Below are positions 43,222 to 52,286 of a stretch of DNA of 64,000 nucleotides, piece after piece. A model generated the notes under the pieces. That model saw only the letters and a list, made by a program, of their open reading frames with translations. It searched no databases and was not told the origin of the DNA. The DNA comes from Lyngbya sp. HA4199-MV5 (GTDB lineage Bacteria > Cyanobacteriota > Cyanobacteriia > Leptolyngbyales > Leptolyngbyaceae): contig JAHHHL010000031.1 of the NCBI GenBank assembly GCA_019359375.1, forward strand, positions 16,133-80,132, given 5' to 3'. The position numbers were made by a program, and so were the translations under genes. Numbering within the stretch: position 1 is the stretch's first letter; each line of letters starts with the position of its first letter.

Positions 43222-44283
43222 ATGCAATACAAACTGTTGGGCAACACTGGATTGAGAGTCTCTGAACTGTGTCTCGGAGCAATGACCTTTGGCGAAGATT
43301 GGGAATGGGGTGCGAATCGAGAAACGAGTCAAGCCATGTTTGATGCCTTTGCCGAGGCGGGTGGGAATTTCATCGATACTGCCAATGTTTACACGAACGG
43401 TACGAGTGAGAAGATGTTAGGTGAATTTGTGGGTGCAGAACGAGACCGTTTTGTCATCGCCACGAAATACACTGTGATGATGAATCCGAATGATCCAAAC
43501 TCCAGCGGCAACCAGCGCAAGAATCTGATGCGATCGCTGGAAGCCAGCCTGAAGCGACTGAACACGGACTACATCGATCTCTACTGGGTACACATGTGGG
43601 ATACGGTCACACCTGTTGAGGAAATGATGCGGGCACTCGATGATGTAGTGAGATCGGGCAAAGTCATGTATATCGGCATTTCCGATGCGCCTGCCTGGAT
43701 TGTCAGCCGTGCCCAAACGATCGCTGAACTGAAAAATATGACCCCGTTTGCGGCAATTCAGCTTGAATACAATCTGGTGGAGCGCACCGTAGAGCGAGAT
43801 TTGCTGCCGATGGCGGAAGACTTGAATTTGAGCATTCTGGATTGGTCGCCGCTCGGTGGAGGGGTGCTGACCGGAAAATACTTGAATCATGATTCTGACC
43901 AGGATCGGCTCAACAAAGCCGAGTATTTTCAGCATTACAAGGTCGATCGTGCAATGCAGATTGCTCAAGCCGTTGTTGACGTTGCCAACGAAATTGGCTG
44001 TAGCGCGGCGCAGGTTGCCCTCGCCTGGATTCGCCAGCAGTCACCTCGCCACATTCCGATTATTGGAGCTAGAAATCTCAATCACCTCAAAGACAATCTT
44101 GGCTGCTTGAATGTCACATTGAACAGTGATCAATTAACTCGCCTGAGCATTGCTAGCGAAATTGATCCGGGTTTTGCCTTAAAGTTTCTGCGTCGATTAC
44201 AAAACTTGTTTTTAGGTGCAGCAACAGAAACATTGGATTTAAGTCTAAATCCGGTTTCACGATTAGTGCTCGATCGCAAGTAA
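43222..44283 (+). CDS. Aldo/keto reductase
   Basis: 353 aa TIM barrel. Catalytic tetrad D52, Y57, K82 and H124 (IDTANVY, ATKYT, YWVHMWD). The NADPH-binding end is IPIIGARNLNHLKDNL. It reduces aldehydes or ketones. The length and motif set suit the YajO/YakC-like group. GGAG lies before the start. Third enzyme of the MerR-led operon. Confidence 0.92.
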   Translation: MQYKLLGNTGLRVSELCLGAMTFGEDWEWGANRETSQAMFDAFAEAGGNFIDTANVYTNGTSEKMLGEFVGAERDRFVIATKYTVMMNPNDPNSSGNQRKNLMRSLEASLKRLNTDYIDLYWVHMWDTVTPVEEMMRALDDVVRSGKVMYIGISDAPAWIVSRAQTIAELKNMTPFAAIQLEYNLVERTVERDLLPMAEDLNLSILDWSPLGGGVLTGKYLNHDSDQDRLNKAEYFQHYKVDRAMQIAQAVVDVANEIGCSAAQVALAWIRQQSPRHIPIIGARNLNHLKDNLGCLNVTLNSDQLTRLSIASEIDPGFALKFLRRLQNLFLGAATETLDLSLNPVSRLVLDRK

Positions 44284-44297
44284 CAATCAGCCATTCA

Positions 44298-45320
44298 ATG
44301 AGATTTGCGATGATTAAAACCCGAAATCTAGTAACAATCCTGGCAGGACTCCTCACCCTAACATTAGTCTTAACCCAGCCTGGCACTCAGGCTCAACAGT
44401 CAGTGATACGGTCGTCCTCCATCCAGCATTCCCCGATTCAACTGCCTGTGGGATTTCAGTATCCCAACGGCATTACTCATAGCAGCAATGGCACGTTGTA
44501 CGTTGGCTCAGTCACCAGTGGACAAATTCTGCGAATCACTCCAGACGGCAAAACAGAAACCTTTTTTCCTGGAACAGAGGAGATTTTTGCAGCAACCAGC
44601 TTGCGACTGGATGAACAACGCGGCATTCTTTGGGGAGCCTCACCTGATTTTCTCGGCGTTCGTGGTACGGATGGTCAAATCACTCGTCGTCCCCACCGGA
44701 TTTTTGCCATTGACACCCGCACCGCCAAAGTTTTACAAGTTATTCCCATGCCGAATGGTGGATTTAGCAATGATATGGCAGTGGATGAGAGTGGAGGCAT
44801 TTATGTCACGGATAGTTCGCGTCCGCGCATTCATTACCTTGCTCCCAAAACTACGCAACTCCGAGTTTGGGCAGAAGATGAACAGTTTCGCTCTCGCCAG
44901 ATTGGTTTAGGCGGCATTGCTCGTGCTGCCAATGGCGTTTTGATTGTGGGCATGTTCTCGGATGGCAAGCTGCTGAAGGTGACTCCACAGGCGGAGGGAA
45001 AACCAAAAGTGGAGGCAATTCCGTTACCGCGATCGCTAGAAAACCCTGATGGCATGCAATTTGCTCCTGACGGTTCCCTGCTAATCACCGAAGGCTCCGT
45101 CTCCAGTGGTAATGGTCGCCTGCTGCGGATCAGAAATATTTTGGACACCAGAACACCGAGAGAAATTGAAACTTTGGCGAGCGGTCTAGAATCACCTGTC
45201 AATTTGACGATCGCGGGTCAAACCGTCTGGATCACCGAATCCCGCATTCGCCACCGTTTGCTGCCTGGGAAAGAAGCTGCCATTCCCGATGCGTTTTTCG
45301 TGCGTCCGTTTACGCCGTAG
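44298..45320 (+). CDS. Secreted SMP-30/gluconolactonase-like beta-propeller
   Basis: 340 aa. Signal peptide at 1-33 (NLVTILAGLLTLTLVLTQPGTQAQQ). Propeller repeats follow: PVGFQYPNGITHSSNGTLYVGSVTSGQILRI, DMAVDESGGIYVTDSSRP, GGIARAANGVLIVGMFSDGKLLKV, NPDGMQFAPDGSLLITEG. This fits a periplasmic lactonase-type or sugar-acid hydrolase. The substrate is unknown. Last gene of the operon, 14 bp after the aldo-keto reductase. Confidence 0.82.
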   Translation: MRFAMIKTRNLVTILAGLLTLTLVLTQPGTQAQQSVIRSSSIQHSPIQLPVGFQYPNGITHSSNGTLYVGSVTSGQILRITPDGKTETFFPGTEEIFAATSLRLDEQRGILWGASPDFLGVRGTDGQITRRPHRIFAIDTRTAKVLQVIPMPNGGFSNDMAVDESGGIYVTDSSRPRIHYLAPKTTQLRVWAEDEQFRSRQIGLGGIARAANGVLIVGMFSDGKLLKVTPQAEGKPKVEAIPLPRSLENPDGMQFAPDGSLLITEGSVSSGNGRLLRIRNILDTRTPREIETLASGLESPVNLTIAGQTVWITESRIRHRLLPGKEAAIPDAFFVRPFTP

Positions 45321-45341
45321 ACGGGAGGTGTAACCAGCAAG

Positions 45342-45356
45342 GTTACCTAAGGTAAC
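45342..45356. terminator. GTTACC-TAA-GGTAAC inverted repeat between convergent genes
   Basis: A perfect 6-bp dyad, 21 bp after the SMP-30-like gene stop and before the convergent monooxygenase gene end. It is short and lacks a T-run, so a terminator role is only possible. Confidence 0.3.
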
Positions 45357-45457
45357 ACAATCCCTTTTGTCCTCTATTCTGAATGCCGCAGAGAAAGAGT
45401 TACTCGGTAGTCTGTAGTTGACGCAAGCTGACACCTCTGGAGATGATTTGCTTGTGC

Positions 45458-46597
45458 TTAAGCTCTGTATATATGAAGCGATCGAAAACTCTTACAAATC
45501 AGAGGACTCATCAATTTCATGACTGTGTTTCGCAATGCAACAGCAACCGGATTCGTCAACTCGCCCATCCTGGCAGAGCGCAACGACTGCTCGACGATCT
45601 CTTTTGTCCGGGGAAATCGCAATGATTCGTACTGCTGAAATGCGGTAACCGGATCTGAGTGTGTTTGCAAACACTGAGTTATAACCCAAGCGTCTTCTAA
45701 TGCTGTACAGGCTCCCTGTCCCATTGTGGGTAGCATGGGATGGGCAGCATCTCCCAACAGGGTCACATTCTGCTGGCTCCAGGGCTGTGTAGGTAGGCGA
45801 TCGTAGAGATCGGTGGTCAAAATGTCGGCTTCATCGGTTGCGGCAATTAATTCAGGAATCGAGGGAACCCAATCTTGAAACATCTGCTCAAGCTCTCGCC
45901 TGCGTCCAATCGCAGTATCGGGCTGTGATTCGGGTGCGATCGCCGCCGCATACCAATACATTCGCTCCTTGCCCAACCTCATAAAACCAAATCCTTTCCC
46001 AGGTCCTAAAAACTCCTGGATGTAGCCGGGACGGTGGCCTTTAGGAACATAATTTGTCAGTCCTCGCCATGTTTTGAAGTGGCGATAGGTTGGCGGACGA
46101 TCGTCCAACAGAACTGCTCGCACGCGCGATCGCAATCCATCTGCCCCAATTAACGCATCGCCTTCAACCGTTAGACCTGAAGCAAAATGGGCACGAACCT
46201 GACCACCCTCCTGCTCGAATCGCTCAAACGTCTGCCCCAACATGAACATTTCGTTGGGCACGTTTCGCCACAGTAGCTGGTGTAACTCCGCTCGATGGAT
46301 GCCAATCACAGGTAGCTCAAAGCCATCTAGCGGAATGTTGACCAATTCTCGACCATATTGTGAATTGAATTGGTAGTTGGTGGTGGGATAGCCAACCTGC
46401 ATCGCATCCTCCAGCAACCCCAACCGTTGTAAAATGTGCGTCGCGTTTGCCCATAGCGCAATCCCTGCTCCGACCTCTCGTAAGGCGTTCGATCGCTCAT
46501 ACACAACGGGTTCAAATCCAGCTTGATGCAATGCCAGTGCTGCGGCAGCACCGCCAATTCCGCCACCCACAACGATGATTCTCTTTGCTTTTCCCAT
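45458..46597 (-). CDS. FAD-dependent monooxygenase (salicylate hydroxylase-like)
   Basis: 379 aa. FAD-binding GGGIGG (11-16), DG motif GADGLRSRVR (151-160) and GDAAHPMLPTMGQGACTALEDA (from 282) are the three fingerprints of group A flavoprotein hydroxylases. It would hydroxylate an aromatic ring using NAD(P)H. It is divergent from a TetR gene; the 175-bp intergenic region has three related operator-like sites. Confidence 0.9.
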   Translation of the reverse strand: MGKAKRIIVVGGGIGGAAAALALHQAGFEPVVYERSNALREVGAGIALWANATHILQRLGLLEDAMQVGYPTTNYQFNSQYGRELVNIPLDGFELPVIGIHRAELHQLLWRNVPNEMFMLGQTFERFEQEGGQVRAHFASGLTVEGDALIGADGLRSRVRAVLLDDRPPTYRHFKTWRGLTNYVPKGHRPGYIQEFLGPGKGFGFMRLGKERMYWYAAAIAPESQPDTAIGRRRELEQMFQDWVPSIPELIAATDEADILTTDLYDRLPTQPWSQQNVTLLGDAAHPMLPTMGQGACTALEDAWVITQCLQTHSDPVTAFQQYESLRFPRTKEIVEQSLRSARMGELTNPVAVALRNTVMKLMSPLICKSFRSLHIYRA

Positions 46598-46623
46598 AAC
46601 TCACCAGAGTTTGAGTCGTTTAG

Positions 46624-46762
46624 CCGACAGACTTGTCAGTTGGTACATCTATCAAACAAGTTTTTAACACAATTGTCAACTGACTGTTCAGTCGGTAAAT
46701 CTGTAATAGTGGAGTTAATCGTTGGAACTGAACAGGCTATACTGACTGACAGGTCAATCGGT
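46624..46762. promoter_or_regulatory. Three imperfect TetR-type operators in a divergent promoter
   Basis: Sites at 46624-46643, 46679-46696 and 46741-46762 share the pattern AC(T/C)GACTG...CAGTCGGT in various states of decay; the middle one pairs 7 of 8 positions around a 2-bp centre. They cover the region between the monooxygenase and the TetR gene, with the last ending 10 bp before the TetR start. Confidence 0.5.
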
Positions 46763-46772
46763 TGGAGATTTT

Positions 46773-47420
46773 GTGGCTCGTCAAGCAAACGCTGAAAAAT
46801 CATCGAAGGGAAAGTCGGTGCGAGATGCGGAAGCAACTCAAGCCATTATTCTGGCAGCCGCAGCAGAGGAGTTTGCTCAACACGGGCTAACAGCGGCTCG
46901 AACTGAGGCGATCGCAGCGAAAACGGGTGTAGCCAAGTCGATGATTTATTACTACTTCAAAGACAAAGAAGGCTTGTATCAAGCGGTGCTGGAGCGATCG
47001 CACGCTGATCTATTGCAGTCCGTTCAACAATTAGGCTTGGAGCATCTACCTCCTGAAGCAGCTTTAGAGCAGTTTCTCACAGCATTGCTCAACTGTGTGT
47101 CGCGTAATCCAAAGTTGCCGATGATCATGTTTCATGAAGCAATCCAGAATCGGGGCAAGCGCTACAAACGGAGTAGTTCCCTCAGCATTGACACAATGCT
47201 GATCAATATTTTAGAACGAGGGACTGCGTCAGGGGCATTTCGCCCACTTGATCCGTTTCAATCTGCCATTAACATTATGGGAACGTGCTTGTTCTACTTC
47301 ATTGGATCTGGCAATATTCAACAGCATCCTCAAGGGAAACGACTGATGAGTAAAGCAATGTTAGAACAGCACACGCAAGAGGCGATCGCGCTGATTTTGG
47401 CAGGGGTACGACGCTGTTAA
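46773..47420 (+). CDS. TetR-family transcriptional regulator
   Basis: 215 aa from a GTG at 46773. HTH at about 22-68 (ATQAIILAAAAEEFAQHGLTAARTEAIAAKTGVAKSMIYYYFKDKEGLYQAVLERS). The ligand-binding half is helical and of the TetR_C (CefF-like) kind. It probably represses the divergent monooxygenase gene and itself through the operators directly upstream. Confidence 0.88.
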   Translation: MARQANAEKSSKGKSVRDAEATQAIILAAAAEEFAQHGLTAARTEAIAAKTGVAKSMIYYYFKDKEGLYQAVLERSHADLLQSVQQLGLEHLPPEAALEQFLTALLNCVSRNPKLPMIMFHEAIQNRGKRYKRSSSLSIDTMLINILERGTASGAFRPLDPFQSAINIMGTCLFYFIGSGNIQQHPQGKRLMSKAMLEQHTQEAIALILAGVRRC

Positions 47421-47431
47421 AAGTAGTGAGA

Positions 47432-48025
47432 TTAAATGCTGGAAGTTCGGATGTGCGCGATCGCCACCAGCAGCGCATCGAGCATGACTTCATAGCTGGC
47501 ATCAGCAGAGCGATCAAGCGTCATCAACTCTGACTGCTCTCGCATAATAAAACCATAAGTCGCAGCATTCACCATGCGCATCACATCGATCAATGCCTCA
47601 TCACTTAACTCATACAGTTGCAGAAATTTCTGAAATAGGTGAAGTGAGTCTTGAATCATTTCAGCTTCTTCTGGATCAGTCGGTCGCATCTGGTAATGCA
47701 TCATAACGCTGTATTGGGCGGGATGCGATCGGGCAAAATTGCGAGTGGCACGAGCACTAACACGGAACAATTCTTGCGGGTCAGTGATGCCTTCGGTCTG
47801 CTGCTGACAATCTGCCAAATAAGTTCGCCAAATCGCTAAAGCTACCGCTCGTCGCAGTCCGGCGTTTCCCTCCAGATGCTTGTAAATCGCAGGTGGTTTG
47901 ATGCCCAATTCTCGTGCCACTCGATTCACACCCAGCGCCGATTCTCCTTCTTGGTCAAGGCAGGCGATCGCCGCTGCAATCACATCGTGTCGAGTCAATG
48001 AATTTTCCTTCGTCGGACGACCCAT
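47432..48025 (-). CDS. TetR-family regulator with WHG-type C-terminus
   Basis: 197 aa. HTH at 10-55 (RHDVIAAAIACLDQEGESALGVNRVARELGIKPPAIYKHLEGNAGLRRAV). The C-terminal part resembles the WHG domain, but with HPAQYSVMMH. It lies 6 bp after the methyltransferase gene on the same strand, so they form one transcript. The palindrome at 48875-48899, upstream of this transcript and of the amidase gene, is its likely binding site. Confidence 0.85.
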   Translation of the reverse strand: MGRPTKENSLTRHDVIAAAIACLDQEGESALGVNRVARELGIKPPAIYKHLEGNAGLRRAVALAIWRTYLADCQQQTEGITDPQELFRVSARATRNFARSHPAQYSVMMHYQMRPTDPEEAEMIQDSLHLFQKFLQLYELSDEALIDVMRMVNAATYGFIMREQSELMTLDRSADASYEVMLDALLVAIAHIRTSSI

Positions 48026-48031
48026 AGGGAT

Positions 48032-48859
48032 TTATTTTGGTCGAACAATGTGAAAAGCAGAGACATAAGACAGTTGAACCGTATCACCGTTTTGCTCCAG
48101 CACCTGTCGTAATCCCTCGATTAATGGTTGCTTTTGCTGTGGCTCCAGTTGCAGGTGAGGCGAATAGGTATTCAACAGCAGCAAATACTGATCCACAGAA
48201 TAGGTTACTTCTACCTTCGTCTGTCCAGACACCCTGTCTTTGAAGTAACCAGACTCGATCGCCACTTGTCCCAACTGGTCGAGAATCTCGGCTTGTGTCG
48301 TGCTGTCCTCATAAGCACGATTGAGAGTGGGTGTATGAGCTTGATAGACCTCGGATAGCTGCTGGTAGACCTCATAGCGGGGCTGAAGTTCCTTATTCCA
48401 CAGCAAGATGAGTGCTCCCTCTGGACGCAATGCTGCCGCTGCTTTGGGATAACCCACTTCTGGCGCAATCCAATGAAATGAACTGGCTGCTAATACGGCA
48501 TCGAATTTTCCAGGTTCTAATTCCCACTCTTCAAACAAGCAATTTCGCAGTTCCACATTTGGATAGGGTTCACAGGTTTGCTGCGCCAGACGATAAAAAT
48601 CGGGATTCGGTTCAACGCAAACCATGCTCCAACCCAGCGCAGCGAACGCAGGGGTAGCGATCGCCGGACCACACCCAACTTCCAGCACTGTCGAGTCGGC
48701 GGAAAGTCGCGCGATGTCCACGACGCGATCGATGATTACCTGCGGGTAGCGCGGTCTGACCTGTTGATAGGCGGCGGCGATTGGCGAATACCAGTGTTTG
48801 CGTTGTTCCAGATCCTTGCTATAGCACTCGTTGCGGAGAGTTTGTTTGAGATCTTTCAT
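48032..48859 (-). CDS. Class I SAM-dependent methyltransferase
   Basis: 275 aa. Motif I is STVLEVGCGPAIATPAF, followed by the acidic end of strand 2 (MVCVEPNPDF) and FDAVLAASSFHWI. It belongs to the Methyltransf_11/25-type group that methylates small molecules. It is cotranscribed with the TetR gene behind it and divergent from the amidase gene. Confidence 0.87.
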   Translation of the reverse strand: MKDLKQTLRNECYSKDLEQRKHWYSPIAAAYQQVRPRYPQVIIDRVVDIARLSADSTVLEVGCGPAIATPAFAALGWSMVCVEPNPDFYRLAQQTCEPYPNVELRNCLFEEWELEPGKFDAVLAASSFHWIAPEVGYPKAAAALRPEGALILLWNKELQPRYEVYQQLSEVYQAHTPTLNRAYEDSTTQAEILDQLGQVAIESGYFKDRVSGQTKVEVTYSVDQYLLLLNTYSPHLQLEPQQKQPLIEGLRQVLEQNGDTVQLSYVSAFHIVRPK

Positions 48860-48874
48860 GATGAATTTAAGCGA

Positions 48875-48899
48875 ATTTAGTTAATTGTATTAACTAAAT
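48875..48899. promoter_or_regulatory. Perfect 25-bp palindromic operator between methyltransferase and amidase genes
   Basis: Arms of 11 bp (ATTTAGTTAAT and its complement) surround TGT. It lies 16 bp from the methyltransferase start and 42 bp from the amidase start, covering both promoters. The neighbouring TetR protein (47432-48025) is the likely ligand-responsive binder. Confidence 0.65.
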
Positions 48900-48940
48900 A
48901 TAGGTATGATTAACCTTATCACCGAAGTTTAGGAAAAGTC

Positions 48941-50419
48941 ATGAGCGATCTTGTATTTAAGTCCGCCGTTGAACTTGCCCAGATGATCCGCGATCGCACC
49001 ATTTCATCGGTTGAAGTGCTGAATACTCACCTGGATCAGATTGCCAAACACAATCCGAAACTGAACACCATCTGCACTCTCGACGAAGCTAACGCTCGTG
49101 CCAGAGCCAAGCAAGCCGATGAAGCCTTAGCCAAGGGCGAAAACTGGGGTGCGTTGCATGGCGTTCCCATCACCATCAAAGACATTTTTGAAACGGCAGG
49201 ACTCCGCACGACCGCAGGCTACATTCCCCTCAAAGATTACGTGCCTCAGCAAGATGCAACGGTAGTTGTAAAGTTGCGATCGGCAGGAGCGATCATCATC
49301 GGCAAAACCAACATGCCGGAATTGGCAGGCGATTATCAAAGTACCAATTCTCTGTTTCCACGAGTGAATAATCCCTGGAATGTAGATTACACAGCAGGCG
49401 GCAGTTCGGGGGGCAGTGCGGCGGCGGTTGCAGCAGGGCTTTCGCCGCTCGATTTGGGTAATGATTTCGGGGGTTCGATACGGCAACCCGCTCATTTCTG
49501 CGGGGTGTATGGCTTGAAGCCGACCGATCGTCGCGTCTCCACTGCTGGACAAATTCCCGAAGTACCGGGAATGCCCCACTGTTTGCGACAAATGATGACC
49601 ACAGGTTGTTTAGCGCGATCGCTCAAAGACATCCGCCTCTGCTTTTCCCTCATTGCAGGTGCTGATCCGCGTCGTCCTGATGTGCCACCGATACCGCTGG
49701 ATAATCCGTTTGAGAAGGCTCTGCCAAATCTCAAGATTGCCTGGATTGACCAGTGGCAAGAAGTTCCCGTGAGTCGTGAAACTCGTGCTGCGATGCAAAT
49801 GGTGAGACAAACGTTAGAGCAAGCAGGAGCCAAAATTGACCACTGGTTGCCACCCGACTTTGATTTGTCGATGATGCTGAATCTCTACAGTCGCATGGCA
49901 GCTTATGTCAATAACTATGCCCAGCCTAAAGATCGCTACAACATCCGCCGCAGTTTGACCTTACTCTTTCGCACTGCAACCCAGGGCGACCCTGAACTGC
50001 GGCGATTGGGCAACTTTAGCCGCTATCTCCCTGAACTTTTGAATCCCAGCTTGAAGGGTTATTTTGAAGCATTGACAGAGCGAGATCGCCTCATTGCCCA
50101 AATGGATGCAGCATTAGACGCTTGGGATGTCTGGTTAACTCCTGTTGCCGCGACCCCTGCCTTTACCCATCGTCCTGCTTGGAGTGCGATCGAGATTGAT
50201 GGCAGATCCTATCCGCACGGGGTGGCAAATGGGGCTTATACGATGCCCTTCAACCTGAGTGGGCATCCCGCTGTCGTCATTCCGATTGGGCAAACTCAGA
50301 ATGGATTACCGATTGGAATGCAGATTGTCGGAAAACGCTGGCGGGAGATGGAATTATTGGCGATCGCCCAACAAATCGATACCATCATTAGTGGGTTTCA
50401 ACCTCCATCGGGTTACTGA
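48941..50419 (+). CDS. Amidase-signature family hydrolase
   Basis: 492 aa. The Ser-cisSer-Lys triad is visible: K80 (PITIKDIFETAG), S156 in AGGSSGGSAAA and S179 in DFGGSIRQPA. The length and the end (GQTQNGLPIGMQIVGKRW) are standard. It hydrolyses an amide of unknown substrate. Its 3' end overlaps the convergent TetR gene by 7 bp. Confidence 0.92.
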   Translation: MSDLVFKSAVELAQMIRDRTISSVEVLNTHLDQIAKHNPKLNTICTLDEANARARAKQADEALAKGENWGALHGVPITIKDIFETAGLRTTAGYIPLKDYVPQQDATVVVKLRSAGAIIIGKTNMPELAGDYQSTNSLFPRVNNPWNVDYTAGGSSGGSAAAVAAGLSPLDLGNDFGGSIRQPAHFCGVYGLKPTDRRVSTAGQIPEVPGMPHCLRQMMTTGCLARSLKDIRLCFSLIAGADPRRPDVPPIPLDNPFEKALPNLKIAWIDQWQEVPVSRETRAAMQMVRQTLEQAGAKIDHWLPPDFDLSMMLNLYSRMAAYVNNYAQPKDRYNIRRSLTLLFRTATQGDPELRRLGNFSRYLPELLNPSLKGYFEALTERDRLIAQMDAALDAWDVWLTPVAATPAFTHRPAWSAIEIDGRSYPHGVANGAYTMPFNLSGHPAVVIPIGQTQNGLPIGMQIVGKRWREMELLAIAQQIDTIISGFQPPSGY

Positions 50420-51195
50420 ACCACAAACTGTTTGCCGCATTCCTTGCAGCGGTAGCACTGCTTGCTCCGACGATACCCATTTTTCGATAATTGCTGCGAT
50501 CGACAGTGAGGGCATATCATTACTTTCATTACACCCCTCAACCGATGATCTCCCATGTGCGGCTCTAAATATGACACCAGCAAGTCTTCAATTTGTTGAG
50601 TTAACCGTTGACGATGCTCCTGATCTGAGCTGCGAAGTGCCGCTAGCATCACCGCGTTGCTGCTATGCACACACACTTCTGCTAATAGACTGTGCTGTTC
50701 CTCGGTTAAAGTGGGATTGCGTTGCCTCAAAATACTCGCCATAAAGTCGATCGCCTCTTGGGTCATACTTTCATCGATCGACTGGAAGATCTCGCGTGCT
50801 AGATAAAACTGCACAAACACCACCCGCGACACAGGTTGTTCAAACAGTTCTGCAACAGCAGACGCGATCGCATGAATCATTTGACGCAGCGGCAACTGAA
50901 CGATAGATGGGATGTCTACCCCTGCCCAGAATGCCTGCACCCGCTCTGCATGGCGTAGTTCCATTGCCTTAAAAATGGCGGCTTTATCGGGAAAAAACTG
51001 GTAGAGAGAGCCGATCGCCGTTCCTGCTTTTGCTGCAATCAAATGAGTGGTTGCAGCTTCATAACCCACTTCATCAAAGACTGCCGCTGCCGCATCCAAA
51101 ATTTTTTCAACCCGTTCTTTGCCCCGCTGCTGTTTCGGTTGGCGGCGAAGATTACTGGATGACTGAGCGCTTGACGAACGTGAATGTTCTGTCAT
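50413..51195 (-). CDS. TetR-family regulator with a transposase-type zinc ribbon at the C-terminus
   Basis: 260 aa. TetR HTH at about 23-75 (GKERVEKILDAAAAVFDEVGYEAATTHLIAAKAGTAIGSLYQFFPDKAAIF), then a helical ligand domain to about 215. Residues 224-260 are out of place: MKVMICPHCRSQQLSKNG, followed by CYRCKECGKQFVVQ, i.e. the C2-C2 zinc ribbon found at the N-terminus of IS1-type transposases. The join is in frame. The insertion probably replaced the original stop. The gene is divergent from the Rieske oxygenase gene, its probable target. Confidence 0.85.
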   Translation of the reverse strand: MTEHSRSSSAQSSSNLRRQPKQQRGKERVEKILDAAAAVFDEVGYEAATTHLIAAKAGTAIGSLYQFFPDKAAIFKAMELRHAERVQAFWAGVDIPSIVQLPLRQMIHAIASAVAELFEQPVSRVVFVQFYLAREIFQSIDESMTQEAIDFMASILRQRNPTLTEEQHSLLAEVCVHSSNAVMLAALRSSDQEHRQRLTQQIEDLLVSYLEPHMGDHRLRGVMKVMICPHCRSQQLSKNGYRRSKQCYRCKECGKQFVVQ

Positions 51196-51247
51196 ATTTT
51201 AGAAACACGACGGATTTCTCACAATTCTACCCCTCACAGAGGACACT

Positions 51248-52240
51248 ATGCAGTCCATGCTTCCCGGTGCGCCCTGGCTGTTGGCGCACAAATCCATGCT
51301 GAACTTGAATCAACCCCGGAAGATTTCTCTGTATGGTGCTGATTATGTGATGTGGAAAGATGCGGCGGGAGAGATTCATGCCTTGCCCAATGCCTGTCCG
51401 CACATGGGAGCAATGCTATCAGAGGGCTGGTGTGAAGCTCAAAGTAATGGTACAAGCAGTGTCGTGTGCCCGTTTCATGCTTTACAGTTTGACTCAGAAG
51501 GCTGTACGGTTTTACCCGGAACAGGCAAGAAAACATTACCTCAATTGAAGCCTTTGGAGTTAATGATCCAGGGAGATTTCATCTGGTCTTACGGAGGGTA
51601 CGAGCCGCAAATCCCCATTCCTACGGTGCTGAACGAGGTTGCAAAAACCTACACCTTTGTTGGGCATACGGGCGATCGCAGTGTGGAAACGGATTTGCTC
51701 ACCATGCTGCTGAATATGCATGATTACAATCATCAAAACGGCACTCATCGAGACTTGTTTCGGATTACTGAAGTGGAGTTTCACCAATTCATCGATGATG
51801 GACATCATTCCCATGCCTTTTATGACATGCCCACTGCCCCCTACAGTCTGACCGAAAAGCTGAGAAAACCCGATTTAATGCTGTTGCCCAGCACGATTAA
51901 AGCACACCTGGAAAACCATTTCCCATCCCTGGTCATTTTTCATGGCGAAATGCCGTTGGGTAAAGCCGCACAATGTCACATTTTTGTACCAGAAGCCGAG
52001 GGTCGTACTCGGACGTATATTTTGCTGTTTGGTCAGGCAAAGCATCCTGCTTTTAAGATATTTGGCAGCACCTACCTCAAGTTTGGTAAGGTTGTGGTGG
52101 ATCAAGATGCAGATATTTTAGGCAAAATTTATCCCGATACGCCTCAAAAGATTAAACTCAACAATGAAGTCGGAATGGACTGGGTAAGACGTAATTTTGA
52201 GAGTTTCCCTGACGTTGTGGAACCCAATCTTTCCAGGTAA
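51248..52240 (+). CDS. Rieske [2Fe-2S] non-heme iron oxygenase, terminal component
   Basis: 330 aa. The Rieske cluster ligands are C50-x-H52 and C74-x2-H77 (ACPHMG, VCPFHAL). The mononuclear iron site is N156-x2-D159-x2-H162-x4-H167 (NMHDYNHQNGTH). This is the layout of aromatic ring-hydroxylating and related oxygenases, but the protein is shorter than ring dioxygenase alpha subunits and no reductase gene is nearby. Electron supply must come from elsewhere. Confidence 0.87.
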   Translation: MQSMLPGAPWLLAHKSMLNLNQPRKISLYGADYVMWKDAAGEIHALPNACPHMGAMLSEGWCEAQSNGTSSVVCPFHALQFDSEGCTVLPGTGKKTLPQLKPLELMIQGDFIWSYGGYEPQIPIPTVLNEVAKTYTFVGHTGDRSVETDLLTMLLNMHDYNHQNGTHRDLFRITEVEFHQFIDDGHHSHAFYDMPTAPYSLTEKLRKPDLMLLPSTIKAHLENHFPSLVIFHGEMPLGKAAQCHIFVPEAEGRTRTYILLFGQAKHPAFKIFGSTYLKFGKVVVDQDADILGKIYPDTPQKIKLNNEVGMDWVRRNFESFPDVVEPNLSR

Positions 52241-52286
52241 ATACCAGATCACTTTCAGCCTCTAGTTGTTGCTCATTACTAATTCT

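Noticed and set aside
49127..49591. 154-codon frame antisense to the amidase gene
   Set aside because: The amidase has all catalytic motifs in the other strand, so this is a shadow.
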